Shown here in pieces: positions 22,410-30,371 of a DNA stretch of 40,895 bases. The stretch comes from Frankiales bacterium (GTDB lineage Bacteria; Actinomycetota; Actinomycetes; Mycobacteriales; SCTD01), in contig JAOPVP010000015.1 in the NCBI GenBank assembly GCA_025966135.1, forward strand, positions 1-40,895, in the 5' to 3' direction. Below the pieces are notes generated by a model. It was not told the origin of the DNA. It did no database searches and saw nothing but the letters and a program-made list of their open reading frames with translations. The stretch's first letter is position 1, and every line of letters starts with the position of its first letter. The position numbers and the translations under genes were made by a program.

Positions 22410-22868
22410 CTACGTACCTCCTGCTGAGTAGCCACCCGTGGACCCGTGCCCACCGGCGCCTCGTTCTGTGTCGGACAGCGCGTCGGTCTCCCGCCATGCC
22501 ACCTGCTCAACCCGCTGGACGACCAGCTGGGCGACCCGGTCGAGCCGGCGCAGGTGCACCGTCTCCCGCGGGTCGTGGTTGACCAGGATGACCTTGATCT
22601 CGCCGCGGTACCCCGCGTCGATGGTCCCAGGCGCATTGACCAACCCCACACCGTAGTGCGCCGCGAGCCCCGAGCGTGGGTGCACGAAGGCGGCGTACCC
22701 CTGGGGCAGCGCCATCGCGATGCCGGTGGGCAGGACGACCCGCTCCCCCGGCGCCACCTCGGCGTCCACCGTGGTCACCAGATCGCACCCGGCATCGCCG
22801 GGACGCGCGTAGGCAGGCAGCGGCACGGCAGGATCCAACCGTCGTACGGCGACCTCGAGTGCGTCCAC
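22410..22868 (-). CDS. dut: Deoxyuridine 5'-triphosphate nucleotidohydrolase
   Basis: dUTPase hydrolyses dUTP to dUMP and pyrophosphate, keeping uracil out of DNA. The 152-residue trimer-type protein shows all five motifs: YARPGDAGCDL (1), VHPRSGLAAHYGVGLVNAPGTID (2 and 3), YRGEIKVILVNHD (3-4), RVAQLVVQRVE (4) and the C-terminal RGAGGHGSTG (5), which closes over the substrate. GTG 22868 is chosen by alignment to dUTPase length and by TACGGT 8 nt upstream; the longer open frame upstream shadows the SDR gene. It leads the leftward dut-DUF3710-OB-DUF3159 set. Confidence 0.95.
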   Translation of the reverse strand: MDALEVAVRRLDPAVPLPAYARPGDAGCDLVTTVDAEVAPGERVVLPTGIAMALPQGYAAFVHPRSGLAAHYGVGLVNAPGTIDAGYRGEIKVILVNHDPRETVHLRRLDRVAQLVVQRVEQVAWRETDALSDTERGAGGHGSTGGYSAGGT

Positions 22869-22876
22869 GGGGCGAG

Positions 22877-22886
22877 ACCGTACCGT
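22877..22886. promoter_or_regulatory. Overlapping divergent -10 hexamers, dut and SDR
   Basis: The minus-strand TACGGT (22882-22877) is 8 nt from the dut GTG, and the plus-strand TACCGT (22881-22886) is 6 nt from the SDR ATG. The two hexamers share the TA at 22881-22882, and only 24 bp separate the two start codons. Confidence 0.55.
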
Positions 22887-22892
22887 GACGGC

Positions 22893-23765
22893 ATGTCCAA
22901 GAGCGTGCTCGTGACCGGGGCCAACAGCGGGATCGGCCTGGTGACGTGCCTCGAGCTGGCAAGCGCCGGCTGGGACGTCATCGGCTCGGCCCGTACGGCG
23001 GCCAAGGCCGGACGGATCACGGACGTCGCCGCTGAGAAGGGGCTGACGGTCCGCACCGTCCAGCTGGACGTCGACGACGCCGCCTCCTGCAGCCGAGCGG
23101 TCGCGGAGTCGGAGGCAATGACCGGCGGCCTGCACGCACTCGTCAACAACGCCGGGTTCGCCCAGTCGGGGACGGTCGAGGACGTCAGCGACGAGCAGGT
23201 CCGAGCCCAGCTCGAGACCAACGTGGTCGCCCCCCTCCGGTTGGCCCGGCTGGTGCTGCCGGCGATGCGGGAGCGCGGCGACGGCCGGATCATCAACATC
23301 AGCTCGATCGCCGGACGCCTGTCCACCCCGCTCATGGGCTGGTACTGCGCCTCCAAGCACGCCCTCGAGGCGGTTACGGATGCGCTGCGGATGGAGGTCG
23401 AGGGCGACGGCGTGAAGGTCGCGCTGGTCGAGCCGGGGATGTTCGCCACCGACGTGTGGTCGGCGACCCAGGAGGGCGGTTTCCCCGACCCCTCCACCGC
23501 CCGCTACGCCGCGGCCTACGCTCGCGGACAGGCGCTGGGCGCGCGGACCCACAAGCTCCCCGACCCCGTCTGGGTGGCCCGTACGGTCCGGCTCGCGCTG
23601 ACCAACCCGGTCCCCCTGGCGCGCTATGTGGTGGGGGCCGACGCCGTCGGTGGCATCGTCGCGGAGACCGTGCTGCCGACCGTGGTCCTCGACTACGTGA
23701 AGGCCATCAGCACCGGGCTCCGGTCGCCGGTCCGGCTGCCCTTGCTGTCGAGGGTCCTGCGGTGA
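22893..23765 (+). CDS. Short-chain dehydrogenase/reductase
   Basis: A 290-residue classical SDR. It has TGANSGIG (8-15) for NAD(P), the NNAG motif (about 86-89), the catalytic Ser in INISSIAG and the Tyr/Lys in WYCASKHAL. Substrates in this group range from alcohols and steroids to fatty acyl and sugar compounds; the C-terminal 60 residues (TVLPTVVLDYVKAISTG) are hydrophobic and family-variable. The start is placed at ATG 22893 from TACCGT 6 nt upstream; the frame is open much further left but only over dut. It ends with GTGA overlapping the DUF3093 start. Confidence 0.9.
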   Translation: MSKSVLVTGANSGIGLVTCLELASAGWDVIGSARTAAKAGRITDVAAEKGLTVRTVQLDVDDAASCSRAVAESEAMTGGLHALVNNAGFAQSGTVEDVSDEQVRAQLETNVVAPLRLARLVLPAMRERGDGRIINISSIAGRLSTPLMGWYCASKHALEAVTDALRMEVEGDGVKVALVEPGMFATDVWSATQEGGFPDPSTARYAAAYARGQALGARTHKLPDPVWVARTVRLALTNPVPLARYVVGADAVGGIVAETVLPTVVLDYVKAISTGLRSPVRLPLLSRVLR

Positions 23766-24199
23766 CCTACCGCGAGCTCCAGCGGGTGCCCGTGTGGTGG
23801 GCGATCATCGGGATCGGCGTCGCCCTGGGGGCGGCTGCGGAGCTCCACTCCGGGGCGACCGGCTGGCGCTCCTACGTCCCCTATGCACTGCTCCCCTCGG
23901 CCACTGTCATCGTGCTGGTCGCGCTGTCACGCAAGCGGGTCCTGGTCGAGGCCGGCGTCCTCCACGTCCCCGGGGCCCGCGCCCCGCTCCACGCCTTCGG
24001 GCCTGCCGAGGTCCTCGACCGCGATGCCCTCCGGCTCTACCGGGGACCGGCGGCCCAGCACGACGCCTGGGTGGTCGTACGGCCGTGGCTGAAAGGCGCC
24101 GTGCTGCTGCCGGTCACCGATCCGGAGGACGACACGCCGTACTGGCTGGTGGGCTCACGCGACCCGCAGGCGCTCGCCGCGGCGATCAGCGCCCCCTAG
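23762..24199 (+). CDS. DUF3093 membrane protein
   Basis: A 145-residue protein with two N-terminal membrane helices (VWWAIIGIGVALGAAAE about 11-27; YALLPSATVIVLVALS about 41-56) followed by a soluble domain with VLVEAGVLHVPGARAPL, VVVRPWLKGAVLLPVTDPEDDTPYWLVGSRDPQALAAAI. This is typical of actinobacterial DUF3093 proteins next to dut. Function unknown. GTG 23762 overlaps the SDR stop by 4 nt (GTGA), so it is translationally coupled to it. It corresponds to Rv2698 by position and by family. Confidence 0.88.
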   Translation: MTYRELQRVPVWWAIIGIGVALGAAAELHSGATGWRSYVPYALLPSATVIVLVALSRKRVLVEAGVLHVPGARAPLHAFGPAEVLDRDALRLYRGPAAQHDAWVVVRPWLKGAVLLPVTDPEDDTPYWLVGSRDPQALAAAISAP

Positions 24200-24202
24200 C
24201 AT
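24197..24202 (+). promoter_or_regulatory. -10 hexamer TAGCAT overlapping the DUF3093 stop
   Basis: TAGCAT uses the TAG stop of DUF3093 as its first three bases and ends 6 nt before the amidase GTG at 24209. Confidence 0.5.
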
Positions 24203-24208
24203 GCGCGC

Positions 24209-25543
24209 GTGGACGACGCAGACATCGCTTTCGCCGGGGTGAACGGGCAGCGCCAGCTGCTGAAGGACGGGACGGTCAGCAGCGTCCAGCTGCTGGAGCT
24301 GTCGCTGCGCCGCATCAAGGAGCTCGACCCGCAGCTCGGGGCGTTCCGCACCCTGTTCGACACGGCCAGAGCCGAGGCCGAGGCCGCCGATGCGGCGATC
24401 GCGCGCGGGGAGGACCGCCCGCTGCTGGGCGTGCCCGTGGCGGTGAAGGACAACCTGAATGTCGCCGGCCATGCCCCGAGCCTCGGCACCGGCTCCCCTC
24501 AGCCCGCGGCCACGCAGGACGCCGAGATCGTCCGCCGGTTGCGGGCCGCCGGCGCGGTCATCGCGGGTGCGACGAAGCTGCCCGAGCTGGCGCTGTGGCC
24601 GTTCACCGAGTCCAAGACCTTCGGCGTCACGCACAACCCCTGGAACCTCGATCACACCCCCGGCGGGTCGTCCGGCGGCTCAGCGGCGGCCGTCGCGGCG
24701 GGCCTCGTGGCGGCTGCGCACGGCAGCGACGGGGGCGGCTCGATCCGGATCCCGGCCGCATGCTGCGGGCTCGTCGGTCTCAAGCCCACCCGCGACCTCG
24801 TGTCCCTGGCTCCAGACGCTGAGCACTGGCACGGCCTGTCGGTGGCCGGCTGCGTCACCCGCTCGGTCGAGGACACCGTCACCGTCCTCAACGTCCTGCA
24901 GGACACGGTCCTGGAGCTCCGCGACCCCGGCCAGCTGCGCATCGCCTGGTCGACGAAGATGCCCGTACCCAGCCCCTTGGACCCAGCCGTCAAGGCCGCC
25001 CTCGACGACGTTGTACGGCGTCTCGAGGAGCTCGGCCACACCACGGTGGCCGCGGACCCGTCGTACAAGGGGGTGCAGGAGTCGTTCCTGGTCCGCTATG
25101 CGGCCGGGGTGGCCGACGACCTCGACACCCTCGCCGACCCGTCGGTAACCGAGCCTCGGACCCGGCTCGTGGCGGCCCTCGGACGACGGCTGCGCGGACG
25201 GCCCCTCGCCCGGGCGCGCAGGCTCGGCGAGCAGGCCGCTGCCCGACTCGCCCACCTCCCCGGCGGCGCCGACGTCCTGGTCACGCCATCGCTCGCCACA
25301 CCACCGCGACGGGTGGCCTCCCTCACCGGGCTCAAGACGCTGGCGCTGGCCGGTCGCCACGTGCCCTACACCCCGACCTGGAACGTCACCGGCCAGCCCG
25401 CGCTGTCGGTCCCTGCCGGCTGGACGGCAGGTGGGCTGCCGCTGTCGGTCCAGCTGATCGGGCCGCCGGGCAGCGAGGCGCTGTTGCTCTCGGTCGCGGC
25501 CCAGCTCCAGAACTGGACGGAGCGACGACCCCCCGGCCACTGA
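24209..25543 (+). CDS. Amidase signature family hydrolase
   Basis: The 444-residue enzyme cleaves amide bonds by a Ser-cisSer-Lys triad. GVPVAVKDNLNVAG (about 75-88) provides the Lys. The Gly/Ser-rich signature TPGGSSGGSAAAVAAGLVAAAHGSDGGGSIRIPAACCGLVGLKP supplies the cis-Ser and nucleophile Ser. The C-terminal WNVTGQPALSVPAGWTAGGLPLSVQLIGPPGSE is the usual amidase end. Substrate unknown; GatA is unlikely, since no gatB or gatC is nearby. GTG 24209 is preferred because TAGCAT ends 6 nt upstream and no Shine-Dalgarno is present. Probably cytosolic. Confidence 0.9.
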   Translation: MDDADIAFAGVNGQRQLLKDGTVSSVQLLELSLRRIKELDPQLGAFRTLFDTARAEAEAADAAIARGEDRPLLGVPVAVKDNLNVAGHAPSLGTGSPQPAATQDAEIVRRLRAAGAVIAGATKLPELALWPFTESKTFGVTHNPWNLDHTPGGSSGGSAAAVAAGLVAAAHGSDGGGSIRIPAACCGLVGLKPTRDLVSLAPDAEHWHGLSVAGCVTRSVEDTVTVLNVLQDTVLELRDPGQLRIAWSTKMPVPSPLDPAVKAALDDVVRRLEELGHTTVAADPSYKGVQESFLVRYAAGVADDLDTLADPSVTEPRTRLVAALGRRLRGRPLARARRLGEQAAARLAHLPGGADVLVTPSLATPPRRVASLTGLKTLALAGRHVPYTPTWNVTGQPALSVPAGWTAGGLPLSVQLIGPPGSEALLLSVAAQLQNWTERRPPGH

Positions 25544-25580
25544 TGCGACGAACCTCCCGTCACAGCGGGTGAACGGTGCG

Positions 25581-25586
25581 TAACGT
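25581..25586 (+). promoter_or_regulatory. -10 hexamer TAACGT
   Basis: TAACGT ends 6 nt before GTG 25593, in the 49-bp gap after the amidase, and supports a leaderless transcript. Confidence 0.5.
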
Positions 25587-25592
25587 CTTCAT

Positions 25593-26804
25593 GTGAGCTC
25601 CGTCGCCCCTGACCTCGGCGCCGACCTCGACGCGCTGCTTGCCAGCCGACTTCGGCGCACGCTCCAAGGCAGCGTCCTCGAACAGCGGGTCGCCACCGTC
25701 GTCTTCGACGCCGGCCACAGCCAGTGGACCGTCGAGCTCGATCGCGGACGCGGACGCGTCCGTCGCGGGGCCGCCGTCCGTCCGACGCTGGCCGTGCGCG
25801 GCAGCCCCGGAGTCCTCGCCGACGTCATCTCCGGGCGCGCGTCCGGCGTGCACGCGTTCCTCCACGGGCAGATCACCATCCGCGGCGACCTGGGCCTGTC
25901 CCTGCAGCTGGACGGCCTGTTCGAGGACGACGAGGCGACCCGACCTGTGCAGTTCCCGCGCGCCAAGGAGGTCCTCGCGATGGGAGTCCGCACCGCCTAC
26001 CTGGAGGCAGGCCCTCCGGACGCGCCTCCCCTGCTCATGCTCCACGGCCTCGGCGCCACGAACGCCTCGCTGCTCCCCTGCCTCGCCGACCTCGCCCGCG
26101 ACCACCGCGTCATCGCCCCCGACCTGCCGGGCTTCGGGCAGAGCGCCGCGCCGCCGGTGTCCTACCGGCCAGCCTGGTACGCCGCCTGGGTCGAGGCGCT
26201 GCAGCACGAGCTCGGCGCCCGCCGCGCCATTTTGCTCGGCAACTCTCTCGGCGGCCGGATCGCCCTCGAGGCGGGCCACACTCACCCACAGTCGGTACGT
26301 GGCCTGGTGCTCCTCACGCCGTCGCCCGCTTTCCGCCGCCTGCGCGAATGGGTGCCCGCCGTACGACTGCTGCGCCCCGAGCTGGCCAACCTGCCGATCC
26401 CGCTCAGCCACCGGTTGGTGGTCGAGGCCATCCGAGGGATGTTCAGCGACCCCGACCGGCTCCCCAAACCCTGGTACGACGCTGCGGCCGACGAGTGCGT
26501 CCGGGTGTTCCGCTCCCGGGCGCACCGCGTCGCGTTCTTCTCGGTGGCGCGGCAGATCTACGTCGAGGACGCGTACGGGCGGCACGGCTTCTGGGACCGG
26601 TTGCCCGGCCTGCAGCCGCCGGCGCTGTTCGTCTGGGGTGACCGCGACCGGCTCGTCCCCGCGTCGTTCGCTCGACACGTTGCCAACGCGCTTCCCGAGG
26701 CCGGTTCGATCGTGTTGGAGGACTCCGGGCATGTGCCGCAGTTCGAGCACCCGGTCGAGACGATGGCGGTGGTGCGGGGCTTCTTGTCCGGACTGCCGTC
26801 GTAG
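25593..26804 (+). CDS. SCP2-like domain fused to alpha/beta hydrolase
   Basis: The 403-residue protein has two parts. Residues 1 to about 125 resemble a sterol-carrier-protein-2 fold (VVFDAGHSQWTVELDRGRGRVRRGAA, then DVISGRASGVHAFLHGQITIRGDLGLSLQLDGLF), a lipid-binding pocket. From about 128 an alpha/beta hydrolase follows: LMLHGLGATNASLLP (oxyanion region), nucleophile elbow GNSLGGRIALE, an acid near WGDRDRLVP and the catalytic His in DSGHVPQFEHP. The fusion suggests that a hydrophobic acyl or sterol ester is delivered to the hydrolase. GTG 25593 follows TAACGT by 6 nt. It is probably monocistronic or read with the drug exporter 21 bp downstream. Confidence 0.83.
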   Translation: MSSVAPDLGADLDALLASRLRRTLQGSVLEQRVATVVFDAGHSQWTVELDRGRGRVRRGAAVRPTLAVRGSPGVLADVISGRASGVHAFLHGQITIRGDLGLSLQLDGLFEDDEATRPVQFPRAKEVLAMGVRTAYLEAGPPDAPPLLMLHGLGATNASLLPCLADLARDHRVIAPDLPGFGQSAAPPVSYRPAWYAAWVEALQHELGARRAILLGNSLGGRIALEAGHTHPQSVRGLVLLTPSPAFRRLREWVPAVRLLRPELANLPIPLSHRLVVEAIRGMFSDPDRLPKPWYDAAADECVRVFRSRAHRVAFFSVARQIYVEDAYGRHGFWDRLPGLQPPALFVWGDRDRLVPASFARHVANALPEAGSIVLEDSGHVPQFEHPVETMAVVRGFLSGLPS

Positions 26805-26812
26805 CCGCCCGC

Positions 26813-26818
26813 TAACGT
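26813..26818 (+). promoter_or_regulatory. -10 hexamer TAACGT for the MFS gene
   Basis: TAACGT, the same hexamer as upstream of the previous gene, ends 7 nt before GTG 26826. Confidence 0.5.
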
Positions 26819-26825
26819 CGAGGGC

Positions 26826-28505
26826 GTGACCACCAGTCGCGGCGAGAGGCACCCGTTCGTCGTTCTCGCGATCGTGCTCACGGCCGTCTTCGTCCAGCTG
26901 CTGGACGTCTCCATCGTCAACGTCGCGATCCCGTCGATCCAGCGGGACATCGGGGCATCGTTCGCCGCCATCCAGCTGGTGCTGGCGGGCTACCAGCTGG
27001 CGTTCGCCTGCCTGCTGATCACCGGTGCTCGGCTGGGCGACATCTATGGCCGCAAGAAGCTGTTCATGATCGGGATGGCGACGTTCACCACCGCGTCGAC
27101 GCTGTGCGGGCTCGCTCCGAACGCCACCACGCTCGTGCTGGCCCGCATCCTGCAAGGGATCGGCAGCGGCCTGATGTTCCCGCAGGTGCTGTCGGTCATC
27201 CAGGTGACGATCCCGCCGAAGGACCGCGGCCGGGCGTTCGGCATCTTCGGCGCCACGATCGGCATCGCGACCATCCTCGGGCCGCTGCTCGGGGGGTTGC
27301 TGATCAGCGCCAACCTGTTCGGCACCGACTGGCGGATGATCTTCCTGGTCAACATCCCGGTCGGGCTCTTCGCACTGGTCGCGGCGTTCCTCCAGGTGCC
27401 GGACAGCAAGGCGCCGGACGCCCCCAGGCTCGACGTCCCCGGTGCGCTGCTCATCACCGCGGGGTTGTTCCTCCTTGTCTACCCGCTCACCGAGGGGCGT
27501 GAGAAGGGTTGGCCCGCCTGGATCTTCGCGATGCTCGCATCCTCGGTGCCGGTCCTGCTCGCCTTCGTCCTGCTGGAGCGGCGCAGGACCTCGGCGAACG
27601 CGAGTCCGCTGCTGCTCATGACGCTGTTCAGCAACCCGTCCTTCCGCGCCGGGCTTGTCCTGTCGCTGGTGTTCTTCGCCGGCATCCCGGCCTTCTTCTT
27701 CACCTTCAGCCTGTATCTGCAGCTGGGTCTGGGCTTCTCAGCGCTGCACGCGGGGTTGACGACCTTCCCCTTCGCGGTCGCGTCCGGCCTCGCCTCGGCA
27801 CGCTCCGACCGGATTGCCAAACGGCTCGGCACCCGAGTCCTGACGCTCGGCGCCGGACTGCTGGCATTGGGCATGGTCGTCGTGATCGCGGTGCTGCACA
27901 CTGCCGGCACCGACCTGCACTCCTACGAGATCGCCCCGTGCCTGCTCATCGCCGGCCTCGGCCTCGGGCTCTTCATCGCGCCGATGACCAACCTCGTGCT
28001 CGCCGGTGTCCCGGGCCGAGAGGCGGGCTCGGCCTCCGGTGTCCTGTCGACCACACAGCAGGTCGGTGGCGCCCTCGGCGTCGCCGTGATCGGGCTCCTG
28101 CTTTTCGGTCTGCTCGGCAGTCACGCCGCAGCTGCGGCAGCTCACGAGGGCAGCATCTTGAACCGGGAGCTGGCGGGTAGCGGGGTGTCCAGCCAGGCCG
28201 CCGGACCCGCCGTACAGCGCTTCGAGCAGTGCTTCGTGAAGCGGGCGACAGCACCTGATCCGTCGACCGTCCCCCCGGGCTGCGCGGCACCGGGCACCGG
28301 GTCCCCGCAGCTGACCGAGGCCGTCAACCGGGCGGCGGCGCAGGCGCGCAAGGACAACTTCCAGTACAGCATCGAGCGGACGCTGCTGTTCGAGGTGGCG
28401 GTGTTCCTGCTGGCGATGGTCCTGACTACCCGGCTGTCCCAGCAGGAGGGGTCAGCCGAGACCGAGCCGGTGCGGGCGCAGGTCGCGCACGAGGGCCTCG
28501 CCTAG
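26826..28505 (+). CDS. DHA2-type MFS drug exporter (EmrB/QacA-like)
   Basis: A 559-residue inner-membrane H+ antiporter with about 14 hydrophobic helices. TM1 has VFVQLLDVSIVNVAIPSIQRDIG, the DHA2 signature. ARLGDIYGRKKLF is the loop 2-3 motif A, and GATIGIATILGPLLGGLL is the antiporter motif C in TM5. A large periplasmic loop of about 70 residues with two Cys (QCFVKRA, PPGCAAPG) precedes the last helix. Substrates are not predictable. GTG 26826 follows TAACGT by 7 nt. The 3' end overlaps the convergent hypothetical gene by 54 bp. Confidence 0.92.
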   Translation: MTTSRGERHPFVVLAIVLTAVFVQLLDVSIVNVAIPSIQRDIGASFAAIQLVLAGYQLAFACLLITGARLGDIYGRKKLFMIGMATFTTASTLCGLAPNATTLVLARILQGIGSGLMFPQVLSVIQVTIPPKDRGRAFGIFGATIGIATILGPLLGGLLISANLFGTDWRMIFLVNIPVGLFALVAAFLQVPDSKAPDAPRLDVPGALLITAGLFLLVYPLTEGREKGWPAWIFAMLASSVPVLLAFVLLERRRTSANASPLLLMTLFSNPSFRAGLVLSLVFFAGIPAFFFTFSLYLQLGLGFSALHAGLTTFPFAVASGLASARSDRIAKRLGTRVLTLGAGLLALGMVVVIAVLHTAGTDLHSYEIAPCLLIAGLGLGLFIAPMTNLVLAGVPGREAGSASGVLSTTQQVGGALGVAVIGLLLFGLLGSHAAAAAAHEGSILNRELAGSGVSSQAAGPAVQRFEQCFVKRATAPDPSTVPPGCAAPGTGSPQLTEAVNRAAAQARKDNFQYSIERTLLFEVAVFLLAMVLTTRLSQQEGSAETEPVRAQVAHEGLA

Positions 28506-29213
28506 GGAGCGGGTCTCGCGGCGGTTCAGCTCAGCTCCTGCCAGCGCACCAGCCAGGAACGGGATGAAGGACGACAGGTTGCGACCGAGGCGCTGCACGA
28601 CCCGCTGCCGCAGCTGCTGCTTGGTGGCGGTCGACAGCGCCGCCGTCAGCGAGGGCCCCTGTCCCTTGACATCCAGGCCCCGCTTGCCGGCCCAAGAGGT
28701 GAGGTAGGCCACCGCGAGCTGAGCGGACGAGCCCTGCGGGGCGCGGCTATAGACGACGTGGAGCTCAGCGACCAGCTTGAGCTCCACGACCACCGCTGCG
28801 AGGGTCTCGGCGGTCAGCTGGACCGGTGCCGCGAGCAGCGCCGGCGGGGCGGTCAGCTCGGCCGCCGCCACGGCTCCGGCAGCCGCCCCGATCGCGGCGG
28901 TGGTGCGGGCGGCGTTGCGGATGAGCGCCTCGGCCAGCTCGTCGCCGGACAGCCCGCGGTGGTGCAAGCGCAGCGTGAGAAGGTCCCGGACCTGCAGGCG
29001 CGGGGCGACATCGTCGACCAGCAGGTCCACGAGCAACCGGCCGGACAGGGCCGCCCGGGACCCCGCCGCACGCACGGCACCACCCAAGGCACGCGTGAGG
29101 GCCAGCAGGAGCTTGCCCCGCTCGCTGCGAGCGAGATCGTCCGCGGTGAGGCGGCCGAGGAGCTCCCCTACGTCTCCCTTGACGACCTTCATCGGCTGGT
29201 CAGACCCGGCCAT
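28452..29213 (-). CDS. Hypothetical protein with EcsC-like C-terminus
   Basis: A 253-residue protein rich in Ala, Leu and Arg. It has helical segments and a more hydrophobic middle (AAIGAAAGAVAAAELTAPPALLAAPVQLTAETLAAVVVELKLVAELHVVY). The end, SFIPFLAGALAGAELNRRETRSLGEALVRDL, recalls the EcsC C-terminal pattern; this is suggestive only. It is probably cytosolic or membrane-attached. ATG 29213 is used, although MKVVKGDVGELLGRL at 29192 is an alternative start. Its stop lies 54 bp inside the convergent MFS gene, an unusually large tail-to-tail overlap. Confidence 0.65.
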   Translation of the reverse strand: MAGSDQPMKVVKGDVGELLGRLTADDLARSERGKLLLALTRALGGAVRAAGSRAALSGRLLVDLLVDDVAPRLQVRDLLTLRLHHRGLSGDELAEALIRNAARTTAAIGAAAGAVAAAELTAPPALLAAPVQLTAETLAAVVVELKLVAELHVVYSRAPQGSSAQLAVAYLTSWAGKRGLDVKGQGPSLTAALSTATKQQLRQRVVQRLGRNLSSFIPFLAGALAGAELNRRETRSLGEALVRDLRPHRLGLG

Positions 29214-29261
29214 GTCCCTGTGAAGCCCTGTCCTACGAACTGTCTGTTACGGGCAGTCTGG

Positions 29262-29561
29262 CTACGAGCACTCGCGGCAGATCAGGCGACCACCCTTGTC
29301 GGAGGCCAGCTGGCTGCGGTGGTGCACCAGGAAGCAGGACGAGCAGGTGAACTCGTCGCTCTGCTTCGGAAGGACCTTGACGGTGAGCTCTTCACCAGAC
29401 AGGTCGGCGCCCGGCAGCTCCAGGGCCTCGGCGAGCTCCGTCTCGTCGACGTCGACGCTGCTGGACTGGGCCTCGGCCCGGCGTGCCTTCAGCTCCTCGA
29501 GGCTGTCCTCGCCGAGGTCGTCCGCCTCGGAACGGCGGGGTGTGTCGTAATCGGTAGCCAT
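29262..29561 (-). CDS. DUF4193 zinc-ribbon protein
   Basis: A 99-residue cytosolic protein. The acidic N-terminal half (DDLGEDSLEELKARRAEAQSS) is followed by the DUF4193 domain with FTCSSCFLVHHRSQLA and LICRECS. The Cys at 73, 76, 95 and 98 form a CxxC-x18-CxxC zinc ribbon, as in RbpA-like or transcription-associated small proteins; the actual role is unknown. A GAGAGAG purine run lies 6-12 nt before ATG 29561. It corresponds to Rv2699c, which in mycobacteria directly follows the dut/DUF3093 block; here four genes are inserted between them. Confidence 0.9.
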   Translation of the reverse strand: MATDYDTPRRSEADDLGEDSLEELKARRAEAQSSSVDVDETELAEALELPGADLSGEELTVKVLPKQSDEFTCSSCFLVHHRSQLASDKGGRLICRECS

Positions 29562-29750
29562 GATCGGGCTCTCTCTCTATTGCGTCCGGCGCGGGGACAA
29601 CGCGCAACGGCGTCGTTCTGTGCCCGTTCTAGGTCCTGCGATCTGAAACGGCTGTGTGACGTGGAGCGGGTGAGAGTACCGGGTGCCAGTCCAGGTGCCC
29701 TACCCCCATAGAAGGTCGGTTCACCTGCGGAGTTCCTGAACAGCTGCCTT

Positions 29751-30332
29751 TCAGCCTGCCGCCACGCCGTACGCGCCCCAGAGGAGCTCTGTCAGCAGGG
29801 CGCTGAGCTCCTGCCGTTCGCAGTCCCTTGTCTCCAGCCAGCGATCGCCGGCCGCCTGGACCATACCCACGATCCCAGCCGCCCAGACCGCCGCCCTGAG
29901 GTCCACCGGGTCGAGCCCGAGCTCGTGAGCGATGCCGGCGGCGAGCAGCTCCTGCAGCCGGCGCACGAAACCGCGGACCTGGCCGTGGGCGAGGGCGGCC
30001 TCCTCGGACTGGACCAGGAAGCGGTAGACCTGCGGCTCGGCCTCGATCACCGCCAGGTAGGTGTCGATGGTCCGGTGCACGCGCTCCCGGGGCGGCCCGC
30101 CCGCGGTCAGGGTGACGACGAGCGCGTCCAGCAGCCGGTCGGTGTGCCGCTCAGCGAGGGCGGCGTAGAGGCCCCCTTTGGCCCCGAAGTGTCGATAGAG
30201 GATGGGCTTGGTGATACCGGCCTCAGCCGCGATGGCGGCCATCGAGGCCGAAGCCCCGTCCCGCTGCACCACCGCGTCCGCCGCGGCGAGGAGTGCCTCC
30301 CGGCGCGCGTCCCGGTTCTGCAGCGCAATCAC
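29751..30332 (-). CDS. TetR family regulator of the acyl-CoA dehydrogenase operon
   Basis: The 193-residue regulator has an N-terminal TetR DNA-binding domain (SMAAIAAEAGITKPILYRHFGAKGGLYAALA, about 30-60) and an all-helical C-terminus with YRFLVQSEEAALAH and a WAAGIVGMVQAAGDRWLE segment. GTG 30332 has AGGGA about 8 nt upstream. It is the third gene of the leftward operon MBL-ACAD-tetR (39-nt gap). It is the best candidate to bind the two GTTACCGGCGGTAAC palindromes before the operon and the divergent hydrolase, with an acyl-CoA or lactone as a possible ligand; this is inference from position. Confidence 0.86.
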   Translation of the reverse strand: MIALQNRDARREALLAAADAVVQRDGASASMAAIAAEAGITKPILYRHFGAKGGLYAALAERHTDRLLDALVVTLTAGGPPRERVHRTIDTYLAVIEAEPQVYRFLVQSEEAALAHGQVRGFVRRLQELLAAGIAHELGLDPVDLRAAVWAAGIVGMVQAAGDRWLETRDCERQELSALLTELLWGAYGVAAG

Positions 30333-30371
30333 AGGTGGTCCCTCATCGGTCCCTTGGGTGTGGCCACGGGC

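Noticed and set aside
22869..23552. Upstream part of the dut frame
   Set aside because: It is antisense to the SDR gene and adds over 200 residues not found in dUTPases, which are about 150 residues.
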